A DNA stretch of 64,000 nucleotides from Ceratothoa steindachneri (GCA_963969495.1 OZ018320.1:75924162-75988161), one strand, 5' to 3'; positions 44,100-55,949 are shown, counted from the stretch's first letter. Made by a program: numbers and translations. Notes: generated by a model from the sequence alone, not told the origin.

Positions 44100-46107
44100 C
44101 TTGAACCAAAGTAGCAAGCTACAGTGATATCATTACTAAAAAGTTAAAAAAAATACTCAACCATATGATTTTTGCTAATAAATGTGGTTTCAATGATTAG
44201 TATTTTGTCTTTGGAATTTTAAGTCCTATATAGCGGTTCACCTACTTAGGGACGTTTTATGGTTTTCCTTATCCATGGACATTGTCCATTTATCATGATA
44301 TACTGTCTCCCGTGTCAAAATGTATTAAGAAACTAAAAGAGATGAAAACAGTGTATCCGAATGTCTTCAATCCGAAACGAGATAAAGCACTAACTAATAA
44401 AAACAAAAGTGTAAATATAGTAACAAAATGTTTAAAAAAACGAAGTAAAAAGTAAAAGGAAAGGAGTGAGTTGAGAAAAAATAAAAACAAAAATGCTAAA
44501 GAAAGTAAAAAAAAACCCCACTAAAATAAAAGAACTTTGGCCAATAGCCATATCAAATATTTTGTATATAAGAAATGTGAAAAAAAAGAAATAATAATAA
44601 TAATCAAAGGGATCAAAAATTAAACTTGAAACAAATGGCGTTCGGGAGGTGCCGTTGGAAAGCTTATACTTCAACACTCAACTAAACTATAAAAGTAAAC
44701 TAATACACCTAACATGCTGACACAAACGTCTCTTCAGAGTGATTTTCAATCAGAATTCTTGTCAGTGAATATAAAAACCTTAGGTTTAGTAACGAAATAA
44801 GGATGCAAAAAGCAATATAGGTGGCCATAGCCCTAAATACATCGGCGAAGAGACGCCTGTTTTAACCAAGAACAAAGTTAATCCCGCTGCATAAGCAGTA
44901 TTGACAACCCGAGACGCACAATCCGCTAATTAAAATGGGTACAGATGCTATTTTTAATTTACGTAGTTTACGTTAGGGATTTGAAGAGGCCTAAATTTCA
45001 CCTCTAAAGTTGTTAGTACGAAAAACGAAGTCAGCGAAAAGTTCCCCCTCGAGCTAACGCCGAAGTAAAAATAAAAATCCCGGCAAGTCATTTGTCTTCA
45101 AATAAGGTTGACCTCCACACGCACACCCCGCAACAGCGATCCCTCAACCTCCTTCCAAGTTAATGGCTATATATATATATAGAAAGTCTAAGCGAAAAGT
45201 AGGAATTCAGACCAAGTTAGCCCCAGAGAAACGTTTTGTGTTCCCACGTTCGTTATAACCCAGTAACGAACCCGAAAAGATAACCATTTTCGAAGCCGAT
45301 CGTTCCCAAGAGTACCCAGAAGAGACTAGTAAAACGGTAAATCTACAAAGTTCTACCGAGCAAGCAAGACAATTTCTCGTTCTCGACGAGAGTATTATTC
45401 AACCAGAAGAAAGATTCTTTAATCTAAAGGAATACCTATCGGGAGCCGTAGATAAGTGAATCGACCGGAATCCTCAGAATTTCCACCTACGAACGCGCAA
45501 CTAACCAACGCCTACCTTTTTGGCTGGAGAGAATCTACGCGTCAGCTGGGATCTGCCTACCATAGGCCCAAAACCGCACCGAGACGGTGACGTCACGCAC
45601 AACCAGCCAACCCTTGAAAAAAATAGCGGTAACTCAATTTTTTTTTTAGTATTTTGTTGAATCTATCCACAGTTCGCATTGTTGGGCGATTACTGAATTC
45701 GTTAAAATGAACGCTGGCCCAAATTTATCTGGGTAGCCCGTTGTAATATTCCTTTACTAAGCCAGTGAATTGAACATTTTTTCGAAGATTAACATTTGCA
45801 TATTTATGGGAGTGTAAATTAATTATTTTATGAGTCAAGCCTTATATTAATTAGCGAGTTAATTTTTTCAAACTATTTTTTTGTTTTGATTGATTAATTT
45901 GTTGTAAAATAAACTACTATTTTTGGTTAATGTTTCCATCTATCGCTTGAACGATAGTTTTGGCAATATTAGTAGTCATAATTCGAGATTCTACCTTAGT
46001 TTGTGATATTAATCCCTTGAAGCGCTAATAACTGCCTTAATCGAGTACATACGAGGTGCAAGGCACCATCTTTTAACCTTGGCATCGGTCAAAAATATAT
46101 ATAAAAC
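44100..46107. other. hAT interior, left side, no gene recognised
   Basis: AT-rich with short low-complexity frames on the minus strand (44293-44677). A TATATATATATAG string (45170-45181) precedes a more balanced-composition stretch to about 45600; promoter-like at best. Nothing resembles a hAT transposase. Confidence 0.35.
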
Positions 46108-46204
46108 TACTACATAACAATTTTTTTTTTTTTCTTTTAAGAGCTGATCTGGCGACTGCCTACTTGGGCATTAGTCGACGTATTAAAACTGGCCTAGTTC
46201 TAGG

Positions 46205-49200
46205 CTACTTTAAAATAAAATTAAAGAGAGAAAAAAAAAAACACACCCCAAAAGGGGGAAAGGAAGCAAGCTGGTGCGTCGGGGAGAGGTCCCCCCGGCG
46301 CAGGAGCGTGCAACTAAAGGAGAAAAACAAACAAAAAACAAAACGAAAAAAAACAACAAACAATCCTTGCTTAAATAATAGGGAGAAGGCCGGCCTCCCC
46401 AAGAAGTCAACAAGTCCACAAGTCAATGTGCACGAATCTGTCCCGAGCACAAGGGACAGGCGGTAGCGACCCCGCCCATCCCGGTACTGGGACAGGTATC
46501 GTGCGCGAAGATCACCCAGACTGGGACATTCGACAAGAATGTGCCGAACAGTCTGGTGGACGACGCAGTCGTTGCAATAGGGCGCAGGCGAGCGCTCCAT
46601 CAGATAGCGATGCGTCACACGAGTGTGTCCGATTCGGAGACGACAGAAAGCAACCTGAAGCCGCCGCGGCATTGGGGGATAGGTCCATGGGAACAGTCGC
46701 GGCGCAATGGCACGCAACTTTAAGTTCCCTTCGACCGTCTCCCATCTTCTTTGCCAAGCAGTCCGAAGAGCTGCCCGTATTCCTGCCATGTAGTCGGTGT
46801 GAGGAAGAGCGAAACGCTGGTCTGGTCGCAGAGTCCTCGCGGACTCTTTGGCGCCCTCATCGGCGCGCTCATTCCCCGCAATTCCTACATGTCCAGGAAC
46901 CCAGCAGAAGATAATCTCGACATCTGCCCGGCTCGCCAAAACCGTGGCGTCACGGATATCGCGAACCAGGGGATGCGGAGATTCCAATGCCCCGAGAGCA
47001 CTCAGGGCGCTTTGTGAGTCGCTATAGATCACAATCCGGTCTCCGAACCGGGCACGTCGCGTAATCTTCCGTAACGAGTGGTGTATTGCCACCAGCTCGG
47101 CCGTGAAGACAGACGCAGCGCCTGGTAGAGCCCCGCTGACTTCAAACAGAGGGGATACGGCGTGGAAGCCGACCCCCTCTTGGGACTTGGAGCCATCCGT
47201 ATACACTGGCACGGTTCCAGCGTGGCACGATGTGTGCTCCAAAAAGGTCGAACGCAATACTCCCGGCGCAGTACAAGCTTTGGGAGCAGAGGCGTGGCGA
47301 CAAATAGCCAAATGTGGTACCCTCCAGGGTGGCGTCCTGGGCAGAACCAGGGGCGCCACCGGCCCGAGAGCTATATCTACCTCTCGAAGGAGTTTCCTGG
47401 CCCTAAACCCAAAGGGCTTAGGGTATGACTGGCGTCTCTCGGCGGCATAGGCACCATCGAGATCAGCTGCGGATGCAGTGAGAGCTGTTGGCCACTGAGG
47501 GAGGCGCCGAGCTCGCGCGTACAGGCGAGTGATGCACTGCACGCGGCGCAGAGCAAGTGGCATCTCCCCAGCATCGACCAATAGGCTCTCAATGGGGGAA
47601 GTGCGGAAGGCACCGGTCGCAAGGCGAAGGCCGGTGTGGTGGATCGAATCCACCTTCCGCAATAAACGCTCGGCTGCGGATGCATAAAACTCGCATCCGT
47701 AGTCGAGCTTCGAGCGAACAAAGGATCGATAAAAAAGTAAGGCGGTAGCCCTATCAGCGCCCCAAGCGCTGAACGTCACGGAACGGAGAATGTCCATGGC
47801 GCGGGTACAAGAGACCCTAAGGCTGCGAATATGAGCCTCCCAGGTGAGGCGTCGGTCGAATACAAGACCAAGGAAACGGTGCGACTCAACCACATCCAGG
47901 CGCACCCCATCAAGAAACAAATCTGGGTCGGGGTGAAGCCGTGGATGGCGGCAGAAGTGCACCACCTTAGTCTTGGCCAAAGAAAACCGAAACCTGTGCG
48001 CTTCGGCATAGCGAGAGACGCGGTTCAATGCCTGTTGGAGTCGACGCTCCAGAGTTGGCATCTGGGCCGCGCCAAGAGAGATCGAAAGGTCGTCCACGTA
48101 GAGTGTAGCGAGAACATCTTCCGGCAGCACCGAGGTGATGCCGTTGATGCTCAGGGCAAAGAGTGTGACACTGAGGACACTTCCCTGCGGGACACCCTCT
48201 TCCTGCTCCTTTGGGCCGGAGAGGGCTCCCCCCACCCGTACGCGGAATCGTCGATCTCGCAAAAATTCAGATATAAACATTGGGAGGCGTCCCCTCGCCC
48301 CCATCGTGTGGAGAGTCTCCATGATACCGTATCGCCATGCGGTATCATAGGCCTTCTCCAGATCAAAAAACACCGTGGCGTAGTGCTGTCTACGAAGGAA
48401 AGCCTCGCAGATGGCGTTTTCCACTCGGAGCAGAGCATCTTACGTGGAGTGGAACTTACGGAAGCCGCACTGTGCAGAAGACAGATGGCCTCCACTGTCC
48501 AGGAAATAGGCTAATCTAACATTTACCAATTTCTCCATCAACTTGCACACGCAAGAGGTTAGAGATATTGGGCGGAAACCGGTCGGAGTAGAGTGATCTC
48601 TCCCCGGCTTGCGAAAGGCGAGCACAGTAGCGATTCGCCAGGAGTCTGGGAGGAGACCTTCCACCCAGATCCTGTTGAACAAATCTAAGAGAAAGGCCAT
48701 GCCTCGCTCACCCAGGTGTCGAAGCATGGCGTACGGGACATCGTCCGGACCATGGGCGGTGTCCGCGCACGAAGCGAGAGCGGAACGCAACTCACTCACA
48801 GTAAACTTGTCGTTGAAGGGTTCTCCGCCTCTGGAGGTAAAGTCCAGCCGGCGGCCTTCCGCGACATCACGACGTGCATTGAATACTGGCGGAGCAGCAT
48901 CACGGCTAGAGAATGCGGAAAAAGCGGTCGCTAAGGATTCCGCTACGGACGCGGGGTCCGAGATTGCGGTCCCATTCTCCTGGAGAACGGGAGGGGGGTC
49001 CTGCGAGAACTTGCCCCGAATCCTTTTGATTATCTTCCACACCTCAGCTAAAGGGGTCTTCCCGTTAAGTGAAGACACGTATGCCCGCCAAGAAGAGCGG
49101 CGGGCGTGCTTCGAAATATACCGGAACCTAGCCCTAGCCCGACGAAATTCAGCGACAGTGAAATCGTTCGGGCGGCGCTTATAGCGCATGTAGGCATAAC

Positions 49201-50234
49201 GCTTTTGTTTGAGGGCCGTCTCACACTCGGCCGACCACCATGGGAGTGGTCGGCGTGCAAAACGGCCAGACGTCCTAGGAATAGTATTCAGGCCCACGGC
49301 GATGAGGTTGCCGGAGAAGAACTCAACGGCCTCATCTACCGACCTAAACTCCTCGACTGAGATAGAGAATTCAGTCATTTCCTGAAATGCAGGCCACCGC
49401 GCCCGCCCGCGCCAAGCACCACCGAGGTGGTCTCTCAGGCGGCAGTTGCCCTGAAAATGATATTTGAATGGGAAAGTGATCACTACCATGGAGGTCATCG
49501 ACCACCCCCCAATCAAAATCAGGCTGTGCATCCGAAGAGCACAAAGATAGGTCAAGGCAAGAAAATGAAGCGGTTCTCGGACAGTGATGCGTAAACTCAT
49601 CCACGTTTAGGACACCCATCTCAAGCTCTTCGATCAGATCGGCAAGGACTTGTCCCCTGGGGTTTATGGTGTAATCTCCCCAGAGAGGATGCCTGCCGTT
49701 CAGATCTCCAAGCAAGAGATAGGGCCTCGGCAACCGTGCCACGACGCGGCGGAAGTCCCCCGCGTCGAAGTCAGCTGACGGTGGAATGTACGCAGAAATG
49801 ATAGTATACCTCCTATCCAGGTGCAGCTGCACAGCCACTGCCTGAAAGGAGGTATCTAAAGAGAAAGGAAGAACGGAGACATCATGCCGGGTGTAAACCG
49901 CGCATCCCCCAGCCCGGCCGTCCCGCGGTGGTGGGGTCGCAAGACCCTTATACCCCGGGAGGGTGGGCAGGGGGCACGCGCCTAGCATGGTCTCCTGCAA
50001 AAAAATAGCTAACGGGGAACGGGACGAGGCGAGCCTCCGCAGCTCCTCCCAGTTGGCCCGGAGTCCACGGCAATTCCATTGAAGGAATATGCCCTCCAGG
50101 CCTAGCTCGGAGGAGACGCGGGGGCCCTCCTCGAATTGAAGACCCTCACGGGAATGGCCGTACGCTTCCCGGGGGCAGAACCCCGGGCGCTGTTGGCCGG
50201 ACAAAGCGCTGGAGGCGCTGTCGCCTTCGAGGAC
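46205..50234 (-). pseudogene. I-like ORF2: endonuclease, RT, RNase H, zinc cluster
   Basis: Order of domains: endonuclease with LQWNCRGLRANWEEL (about 50090), FLQETML, GGCAVYTR, ISAYIPPS, LLGDLNGRHPLWG and GSDHFPI (about 49450); RT with FRPISLTSCVCKLMEKL (48580), QCGFRKFHS, FFDLEKAYDTAW (48365), [21 protein letters not shown] and FLGLVFD; RNase H with VYTDGSKS (47205), ELVAIHHSL, IYSDSQSAL, GHVGIAGNERADE (46890); and a terminal CNDC..H..C cluster (46590). One frame change between endonuclease and RT (49371-49450) and one TAA (48440-48442) inside the RT; otherwise open to 46205. No ATG precedes the endonuclease core in this frame, which opens after a TAA at 50235 and overlaps the end of ORF1. 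The enzyme nicks DNA and copies the element RNA. Confidence 0.95.
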
Positions 50235-52540
50235 TTATTGGGGGAGGTTGGGCTCGTCATGCAAGTTTTTTCCTTCCTCCGCCTCGAAACCTTAAGCGGG
50301 CGCTGCGGCTTCGGAGGCGGGGGGCCCTCTTTTCGAGGAACCACCGTCTCCGAGCCACTCGCTCCACCTCGGGGCTTGGGCGAAGGAGACGAAGCTCCTT
50401 TGTTGCTGTCCTCCTTTCGGGGGACAGCTTTAGGAACCCCCGAAGATGGCCTAGCGACCATCTTCAGGGGTGTTGCCTCCTGTGAGTCTAACGACTCTGT
50501 GGAGGCGCGTGGCCGTTTCGCCTTGCGGGAAACGGTCACGTTGGGGGAAGAGGGGGGAGCCCTGGTTTTAGCCGGGGCTGGGTATGAACCCTTTTTGCCG
50601 CCAGCTTTACCAGGGGACCGCCCGGGTCGGGTAGAGCCTGCAGAAGGGCTCCGAATGGGCGCGGAAACAACCGTGCTCGTTGGCATGGATGGGCCAGGAG
50701 CAGAGGAGGCCTTTCGAACTACTGAGGCATATGACGTCCCAGGCAGAGCTGGGCGCGCCAGGACCAAGTCCTTAGCCTCGCGGAATGAGAGTCTATCTTG
50801 GGCCTGAACGGCCAGGATATCTTTCTCCAGGAGATATGCTCCACATTGCTTCGAAGAAGCAGGGTTCGGCTCTCCGCAATTGACACACTTGGCTACACAC
50901 GATTTGGACTTATCGTGTGCGACCTTGGAGCAATTTACACAGACTTCGGGTGACCCCGATTTTGCACGTCTACATGATCGATTCGTATGGCCGAAGCGGT
51001 GACAGTAATAGCACCGCCGCGGCAGTGGCACGAATGCCTTCACGCGGTAGCGGTACCAACCGGCACGCACCGACTCAGGGAGCTTGTCACAGTCGAACGT
51101 GACGAAGAGTGTAGGGGTGGGTCTCGAAGCCCCTCCCTGTTTTCTCATCACACGTTCGACCTTGACCGCCCCATGGTCGGCCAGCTCTAGGGTGATGTCC
51201 TCAATGGAGTAGTCAACGAGTTCCCTCGCATAAACTACTCCTTTCACAAAGTTCATGGTAGAGTGCGGCGTCACACTCACCGGGGTGCCATGAAGTGTCC
51301 GAAGAGCACTTATCTTGGCCGCCTCGGCGGGATTCGCCGCATTCGCCAGAAGGCTGCCGTCCGAGAAACGGGTCACCTTCGGCTCTCTACCAATTGCACT
51401 AGCTAATCCTCTCCTCTGATGGATCATGTTGCCCTTGGACAACATGGTGCCATCAGTGGAGCGAATAACGAGGAAGCGTTTGAAGCCAGCGGGCTCGAAA
51501 ACGCCAGGTAACCTCTGAATGAGGGGCCCCGATGTCATCGAGGCTCCGCCCTGTGAACTTTTGGTCTTTGTCATCGTCAGGAGCTCCGTACCCGGGGAAG
51601 CAGAGGGCCCGGATGTGCCGATCTTGGCTTGCTCGCTTGCCAAAGTGGCAGCAGACCCACCCGTCCCCGTAGCCCCCGCGGATTGAGAGGAGCCCCGAGT
51701 CTTCTTCGTCTTTTTCGTCCTTTTCTTTTTTGGAGAGGAGGGCGGGGAATGAACCCGCTTCTCACCCCCGCCGGTAGAAGCCCCCAGGCCAGATGGACCG
51801 GCCTCAGCCAGGTCCTTCTCCGAAATGGAGAAGGTCCTGGTGGTCGCAGGGGCATCATCCGGAGGAGATCCCTCCCCTCCTTGTACTGCCTGAGAATCCA
51901 CAGCCGTTTGATGAGGACCTTGCATAGGGGCGGATTCGGGTTCGGTGCTTGGCGCCGAGCCCGGATTCCCCCCATGGAAGGCCCTACCGTCTGAGGCTGG
52001 TTTTCCTCAAGGACCCTGTGTGTCACAGGAGGGGCCTCCAGTTGGCCATCCCCTCCCAGGACATCGCAGGTCCCCTTGGCAGCGTCATAAGTCTTTAGTG
52101 GGGAGGCACAGGCCTTGACCCCAGCAAGGTTTAATATTTTTTTTGCCAGCAGGTCTTTTGAGGGAAGCGACCGAAGGGGCCTGGCTTCCCTCTCCCCCCT
52201 AAGGGGGTTTGCCCTACCGAGCCGCTTGTACGAGGGGCGGTCGGCAATGGGCTGCCTGCTGGCTTTCTTGGCAGTCCCCTTAGAAAGCAAAGGAGGGACT
52301 GCCGCTGGAGATAGGGAGGTGCCCAAAAGCACCCCTAGAGAAGGGGGGTGAGGGGGAGTCCCCTACACCCGTAGGCTTAGGAGAGGAGTAAGCCTCCTCT
52401 CTGGTTAAAGAGGTATGGAGGGTCCCCTGCGCAAGCACAGGGGGGGGGACCTCCATCTTTTCTGTGGAGCTGCACGAGGGCGGCTCCGTTGTTTTAGGGG
52501 GAATTAAGGGGAGATGTTTTTTTTTTTCATCATTGGGCAT
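50102..52540 (-). pseudogene. I-like ORF1: gag-like protein with three zinc knuckles
   Basis: Starts at ATG 52540 (MPNDEKKK, A at -3) and ends at TAG 50102, about 812 codons. A Pro/Ser-rich, Lys-rich N-terminal half contains a basic KKKRTKKTKKTRG stretch (about 51730). A folded middle has LVIRSTDGTML (about 51450), and three knuckles follow: CYYCHRFGHTNRSC (51020), CVNCSKVAHDKSKSC and CVNCGEPNPASSKQC (about 50900). A basic, Pro-rich tail follows. The knuckles bind element RNA in the RNP (family knowledge). Two compensating frame changes (near 52335 and 51975) put the region between them in another frame; the rest is open. It overlaps ORF2 by up to about 130 bases. Confidence 0.93.
51808..51840 (-). 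repeat. Hairpin within ORF1 coding sequence
   Basis: CCAGGTCCTTCTCC (51808-51821) and GGAGAAGGTCCTGG (51827-51840) form a 14-bp stem with one mismatch and a 5-base loop, inside the N-terminal part of ORF1. Confidence 0.7.
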
Positions 52541-53058
52541 GGTGACCCTCTTTGTTTTACGGGACGCAATAGCTCATCACCTCTTGCAGTTGCCCGCACT
52601 GCAAGAGGTGCTTACAGGCCTGGCAGAGCCAGGCGCCGCCATTTGGGACCACCCCTCCCGCCTGGTGGCCTGGCAGTCCATCGGCATGGCGGCTCCACCT
52701 TAGACACAGCGTAAAAAAATATAGGTTGTGAAGAGGAGAGGAAAAGGGATGTGTGGAAGGTATGGGTGGGGATGAAGCAGGTTGTTAAAAACCAGCCACC
52801 CCAGACCGGAGCTCAGGGGTTAGGGAACATTGTCCCCCACCCCCTCAGCCCCGATGCGGGACGGTTGGCTGAAAGGAAGGTCAGCATCTACCCTGTGAAA
52901 TTAGGGGCTGACCAGAGAAAGTTGTGGGAGAGGTTGTGTGAAAAGAGAGGAAACAAGTGTTTTGAAGGAAGGAAGAGAGGCTAAGCTGGGGCCCGACGGA
53001 GTGCTGAATCCCGTCAGCACGGCGGCCAGGATGGCAAATCGCCGCGCCCCTTACGGGG
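52541..53058 (-). promoter_or_regulatory. 5' UTR/internal promoter region of the I-like element
   Basis: Full-length non-LTR elements transcribe from a promoter inside their own 5' UTR (established). Here 518 bases lie between the 5' end and the ORF1 ATG. The first bases form a small CCCC-GTAA-GGGG hairpin. No core promoter motif could be assigned with confidence. Confidence 0.6.
52578..52634 (-). repeat. Two adjacent hairpins just upstream of ORF1
   Basis: CACCTCTTGCAGT (52578-52590) is exactly inverted at 52598-52610 around a 7-base loop. GCCTGGC (52618-52624) is exactly inverted at 52628-52634 around 3 bases. In the minus-strand RNA both lie 38-94 bases before the ORF1 ATG and would form a double stem-loop. 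Confidence 0.85.
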
Positions 53059-53071
53059 TACTACATAACAA

Positions 53072-54780
53072 ATTGGTGTCAGGTTTTAGAGGTTTATAAA
53101 CGACCCTCCTCCCCCCCCTTAAAAAAAAAATAGTTAGTCGTTTTGACCCTTGTTGAATAAGAACAAATTATCGCCAAATCGTCCAAGTATAGATAAACAC
53201 AATAGCAAGATAAATTCGGTTTAGAATTTTTGTGTGTGGCTAATTGAAGTTATTCAACCCGTCAGGGGGTGAAAAAGGAAGTTTTGTTTTGGTGCCGATT
53301 GTTAACCTAGTTAACTTAAAGAAAGAAGTTAGGGTAGGTTAGGTTAAGCATAGCGCTAAGTGTTTAGTGATGGTATAAGTTCCGTTCGCTTTAAGTATGT
53401 CCCTTATCAATTAGTTGGAAATGTTACCGCGCCCCTCCCGTAGGAAACATCCCCTTCGTCAGCGCCTTATGCGTTCCCCTCAGATCCACCAAAGTGCCTG
53501 CTGAATTGCATAATAGATATGAGATCACCCGGAAGAGTCAAATTCGAGTCTGGGGCGGTAAATGGTCATCCCTTGAAGCACTCTTACCTGGTCTAATGCC
53601 AAAAAATATTGATCGAAATTATTAAAAAGATTTCTTTGCCTATGAGAGAGACGAACGATGCTATGTCAAAACGTTAGTAACTCCATTATCGATTGTCGAT
53701 GGGAATAAAAAAAATTTGCAATGCTCGGCCTATGCGCTCTTAATACTCGTATATATATAAATAGGATGAATCTTCGCACTGAATTGGGAAGTATATATAA
53801 TGTCGTGGGGATTACACTTGAAATCAAGTTACTAGGATGTTTGCGTCTTAATTGCACCCGACAGAATGAATTGAATAATATCACGGAATTGAGCATTGAA
53901 TTAATCACTTGTAATACTCGAGGTTATGAGCTCGGGATGGAAATTATAGTTAACGATTAAACTTTGAGATCGTAACTATTTGGGGAATGACGGTGAATGT
54001 CTTCTTCTTCTGACGATGTTCGCACTTAGCCCGATCGTTCTAGGTTACCGAATGGGGGGGTAATCCTTGACTGGTGTCCTGATATAATGATCCTAGGCCG
54101 GATTGCGAAGTCGAGTCAAACTGTGACTCAAATCGGAATTCTTCTCCTCGAAGTGTCCGTTCCAATTATTGGCACCTGGAGTGGGTAGCCAAAAATGATT
54201 ACCTAGCTGCGTCTAGGGTAATCCACAGAGGGAGGGCCTCTTTAACCTCTGACTCTGAAGGGAAGAGGGTTCTGCGAGAAGTTTAGCACCTACAAGTACC
54301 CTGATGGTAAAAAAAAATTCCCCAAACTTTCTTCCTTGCAACGGGCGAACTGTTTCCTTTGTAGGACTAGCGGCACATACAACGTAGGTCCAAAATCTTC
54401 TGCCCGACTCCAGGAAAAATTTCCTGTTTTATTTCCCTCAAGAGCTAAAATCGATAGAGAGCACCGGATTTTCATAAAATTCTTATCGTCGCGCAATAAG
54501 ACCTTTCGTCTGCCGCCAGTACATTCCGAACATTCACACCTCGGCGCCATCCGAACTTTCCTCGTCTCAAATCGCAGTTTTATGACGGCGCGAAGAAACT
54601 CTGGCCTTCGTCGGCTGGCAGGTGTCTTTTGAGGCAGACATTTTCCTGTGTGGTCGGCCGCGAATTTGGTTATCTCAAAGGCGTGGAAAGGGGAGAAGGG
54701 GATTCGATGCGAAAAGGTGAATTTGGAATAAGGGGAGTGGGGGGACACGCAGCTATGTCGGTGTATTTATGTATGTTCTA
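53072..54780. other. hAT interior, right side, no gene recognised
   Basis: A 152-codon minus-strand frame (54290-54748) and an antisense 98-codon frame overlap in a GC-richer block. Neither has a recognisable domain. No hAT catalytic or dimerisation motif is visible. Confidence 0.3.
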
Positions 54781-55175
54781 ATGCATGGAGGTATTTAGAC
54801 TTCTACAGGTATATAGGCTATTCCTAATATGAAAGGAAATGAAATAAATTCTGTAAAGATCCATATTCATTCTGTATCCTAAAACCTTTCATCAAAAGCT
54901 ATAAAATTACATAAACCCAATGGCTATTGAAAAGTAAAAAAAAAAAACAACTAAAAAATACTCCATTGCTTTGTCTGTTGGCTTCCAAGTTCCAAGCTTC
55001 CAACAGCCTAACAGTTGAGTAATATAGTTATGGAAACTAATTATAAAGTATCTAATAAATTAAGCATAAGACACTAAAAAACAAATATTAGCCAGAATCA
55101 ACATAGGCGTCGGTCGGCAAGCAAGTATAAATAAGAATCGGCATCGGCAAAAAATTTGGAATCGGCACAACTCTA

Positions 55176-55695
55176 TTCATAAATGATGATTAAATTCAGA
55201 AATGAAGAATTTAAATTCAGAAATGAAGATTTAAAATTCAAAAATAAAGAATTTAAATTCAGAAATGAAGAATTAAAATTCAGAAATAAAGAATTTAAAT
55301 TCAGAAATGAAGATTTAAAATTCAGAAATAAAGAATTTAAATTCACAAATGAAGATTTCAAATTCGGAAAATTTAAATTCAGAAATGAAGAATTTAAATT
55401 CATGAATGATGATTAAATTCAGAAATGAAGATATTAAATTCAGAAATAAAGATTTCAAATTCAGAAATAAAGAATTTAAATTCAGAAATGAAGAATTTAA
55501 ATTCAGAAATGATGATTAAATTCACAAATGAGGAATTTAAATTCAGAAAATGAAGAATTTAAATTCAGAAATGAAGATTTAAATTTCAGAAATAAAGAAT
55601 TTAAATTCACAAATGAAGAATTAAAATTCATACATGATGATTAAATTCACAAATGAAGAATTTAAATTCAAGTGAATAATTTAAATTCAGAAATA
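55176..55695. repeat. 21-bp minisatellite, right part
   Basis: About 24 units of AAATTCAGAAATGAAGAATT and variants, continuing the array at 43766-43874. The 21-bp period keeps frames open on both strands (FRNEEFK-type and NSSFLNL-type heptads), so these frames are not genes. Confidence 0.92.
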
Positions 55696-55949
55696 TATCC
55701 CAGGGAAGTTAGAAAAAGAATCTGCTACATAATTGTTAACGCTTTCTATCTAATAATGCCCCACCTCCACCCCCACTTCCTAAATTAATTTGAATTGATG
55801 TTGCGTTATTATGTTTCTTTTTAAAAATACTTATCTCTATTGTTATATTTTAATTTAATTGATTTATTTTAGCAGTTTTATCTATTATTTTATGTTATTT
55901 TAATTATGGTTCTATTTCATTATACCTCATTTTAATGTTTTAGTAAGTC

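Larger units (their letters stand above)
46121..53058 (-). mobile_element. I-like non-LTR retrotransposon, full length, 6.9 kb
   Basis: Minus strand. The 5' end (53058) starts CCCCGTAAGGGG, followed by a ~520-base 5' UTR, ORF1, ORF2 and a 3' end at a poly(A) tail (T-run 46121-46133 on plus). A perfect 13-bp target duplication TACTACATAACAA flanks it at 46108-46120 and 53059-53071. ORF2 holds endonuclease, RT and RNase H, the combination of the I group (established). The long duplication, intact tail and few lesions (two frame changes in ORF1, one frame change and one stop in ORF2) indicate a recent, full-length insertion. Sequence is much more GC-rich than the surrounding hAT. Confidence 0.96.
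43875..55175. mobile_element. Ac-type hAT shell, 11.3 kb with nested retrotransposon
   Basis: Left end TAGAGATGTGCCGAC; right end in reverse complement TAGAGTTGTGCCGAT; then ATCGGCATCGG-rich subterminal sequence at both ends. Perfect 8-bp duplications TTCATAAA at 43867-43874 and 55176-55183, fitting the nTnnnnAn consensus of Ac-type hATs. Identical 21-bp minisatellite sequence lies on both outer sides, so the element landed inside that array. Removing the nested I-like element (46121-53058) and its duplicated 13 bases leaves about 4.35 kb. No transposase is recognisable in that remainder, so the shell looks non-autonomous or extremely decayed. Confidence 0.88.

Noticed and set aside
46426..52351. 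Many plus-strand frames of 60-230 codons over the I-like element
   Set aside because: They are antisense shadows of the GC-rich minus-strand ORF1 and ORF2, which carry clear domain motifs.
54290..54748. 152-codon minus-strand frame as a gene captured by the hAT shell
   Set aside because: No domain recognised, antisense frame also open, no splice or start support; kept only as a question about the hAT interior.
55173..55416. Opposite-strand 76- and 77-codon frames with heptad repeats
   Set aside because: The 21-bp minisatellite period is a multiple of three, so both strands remain open; not a coiled-coil gene.
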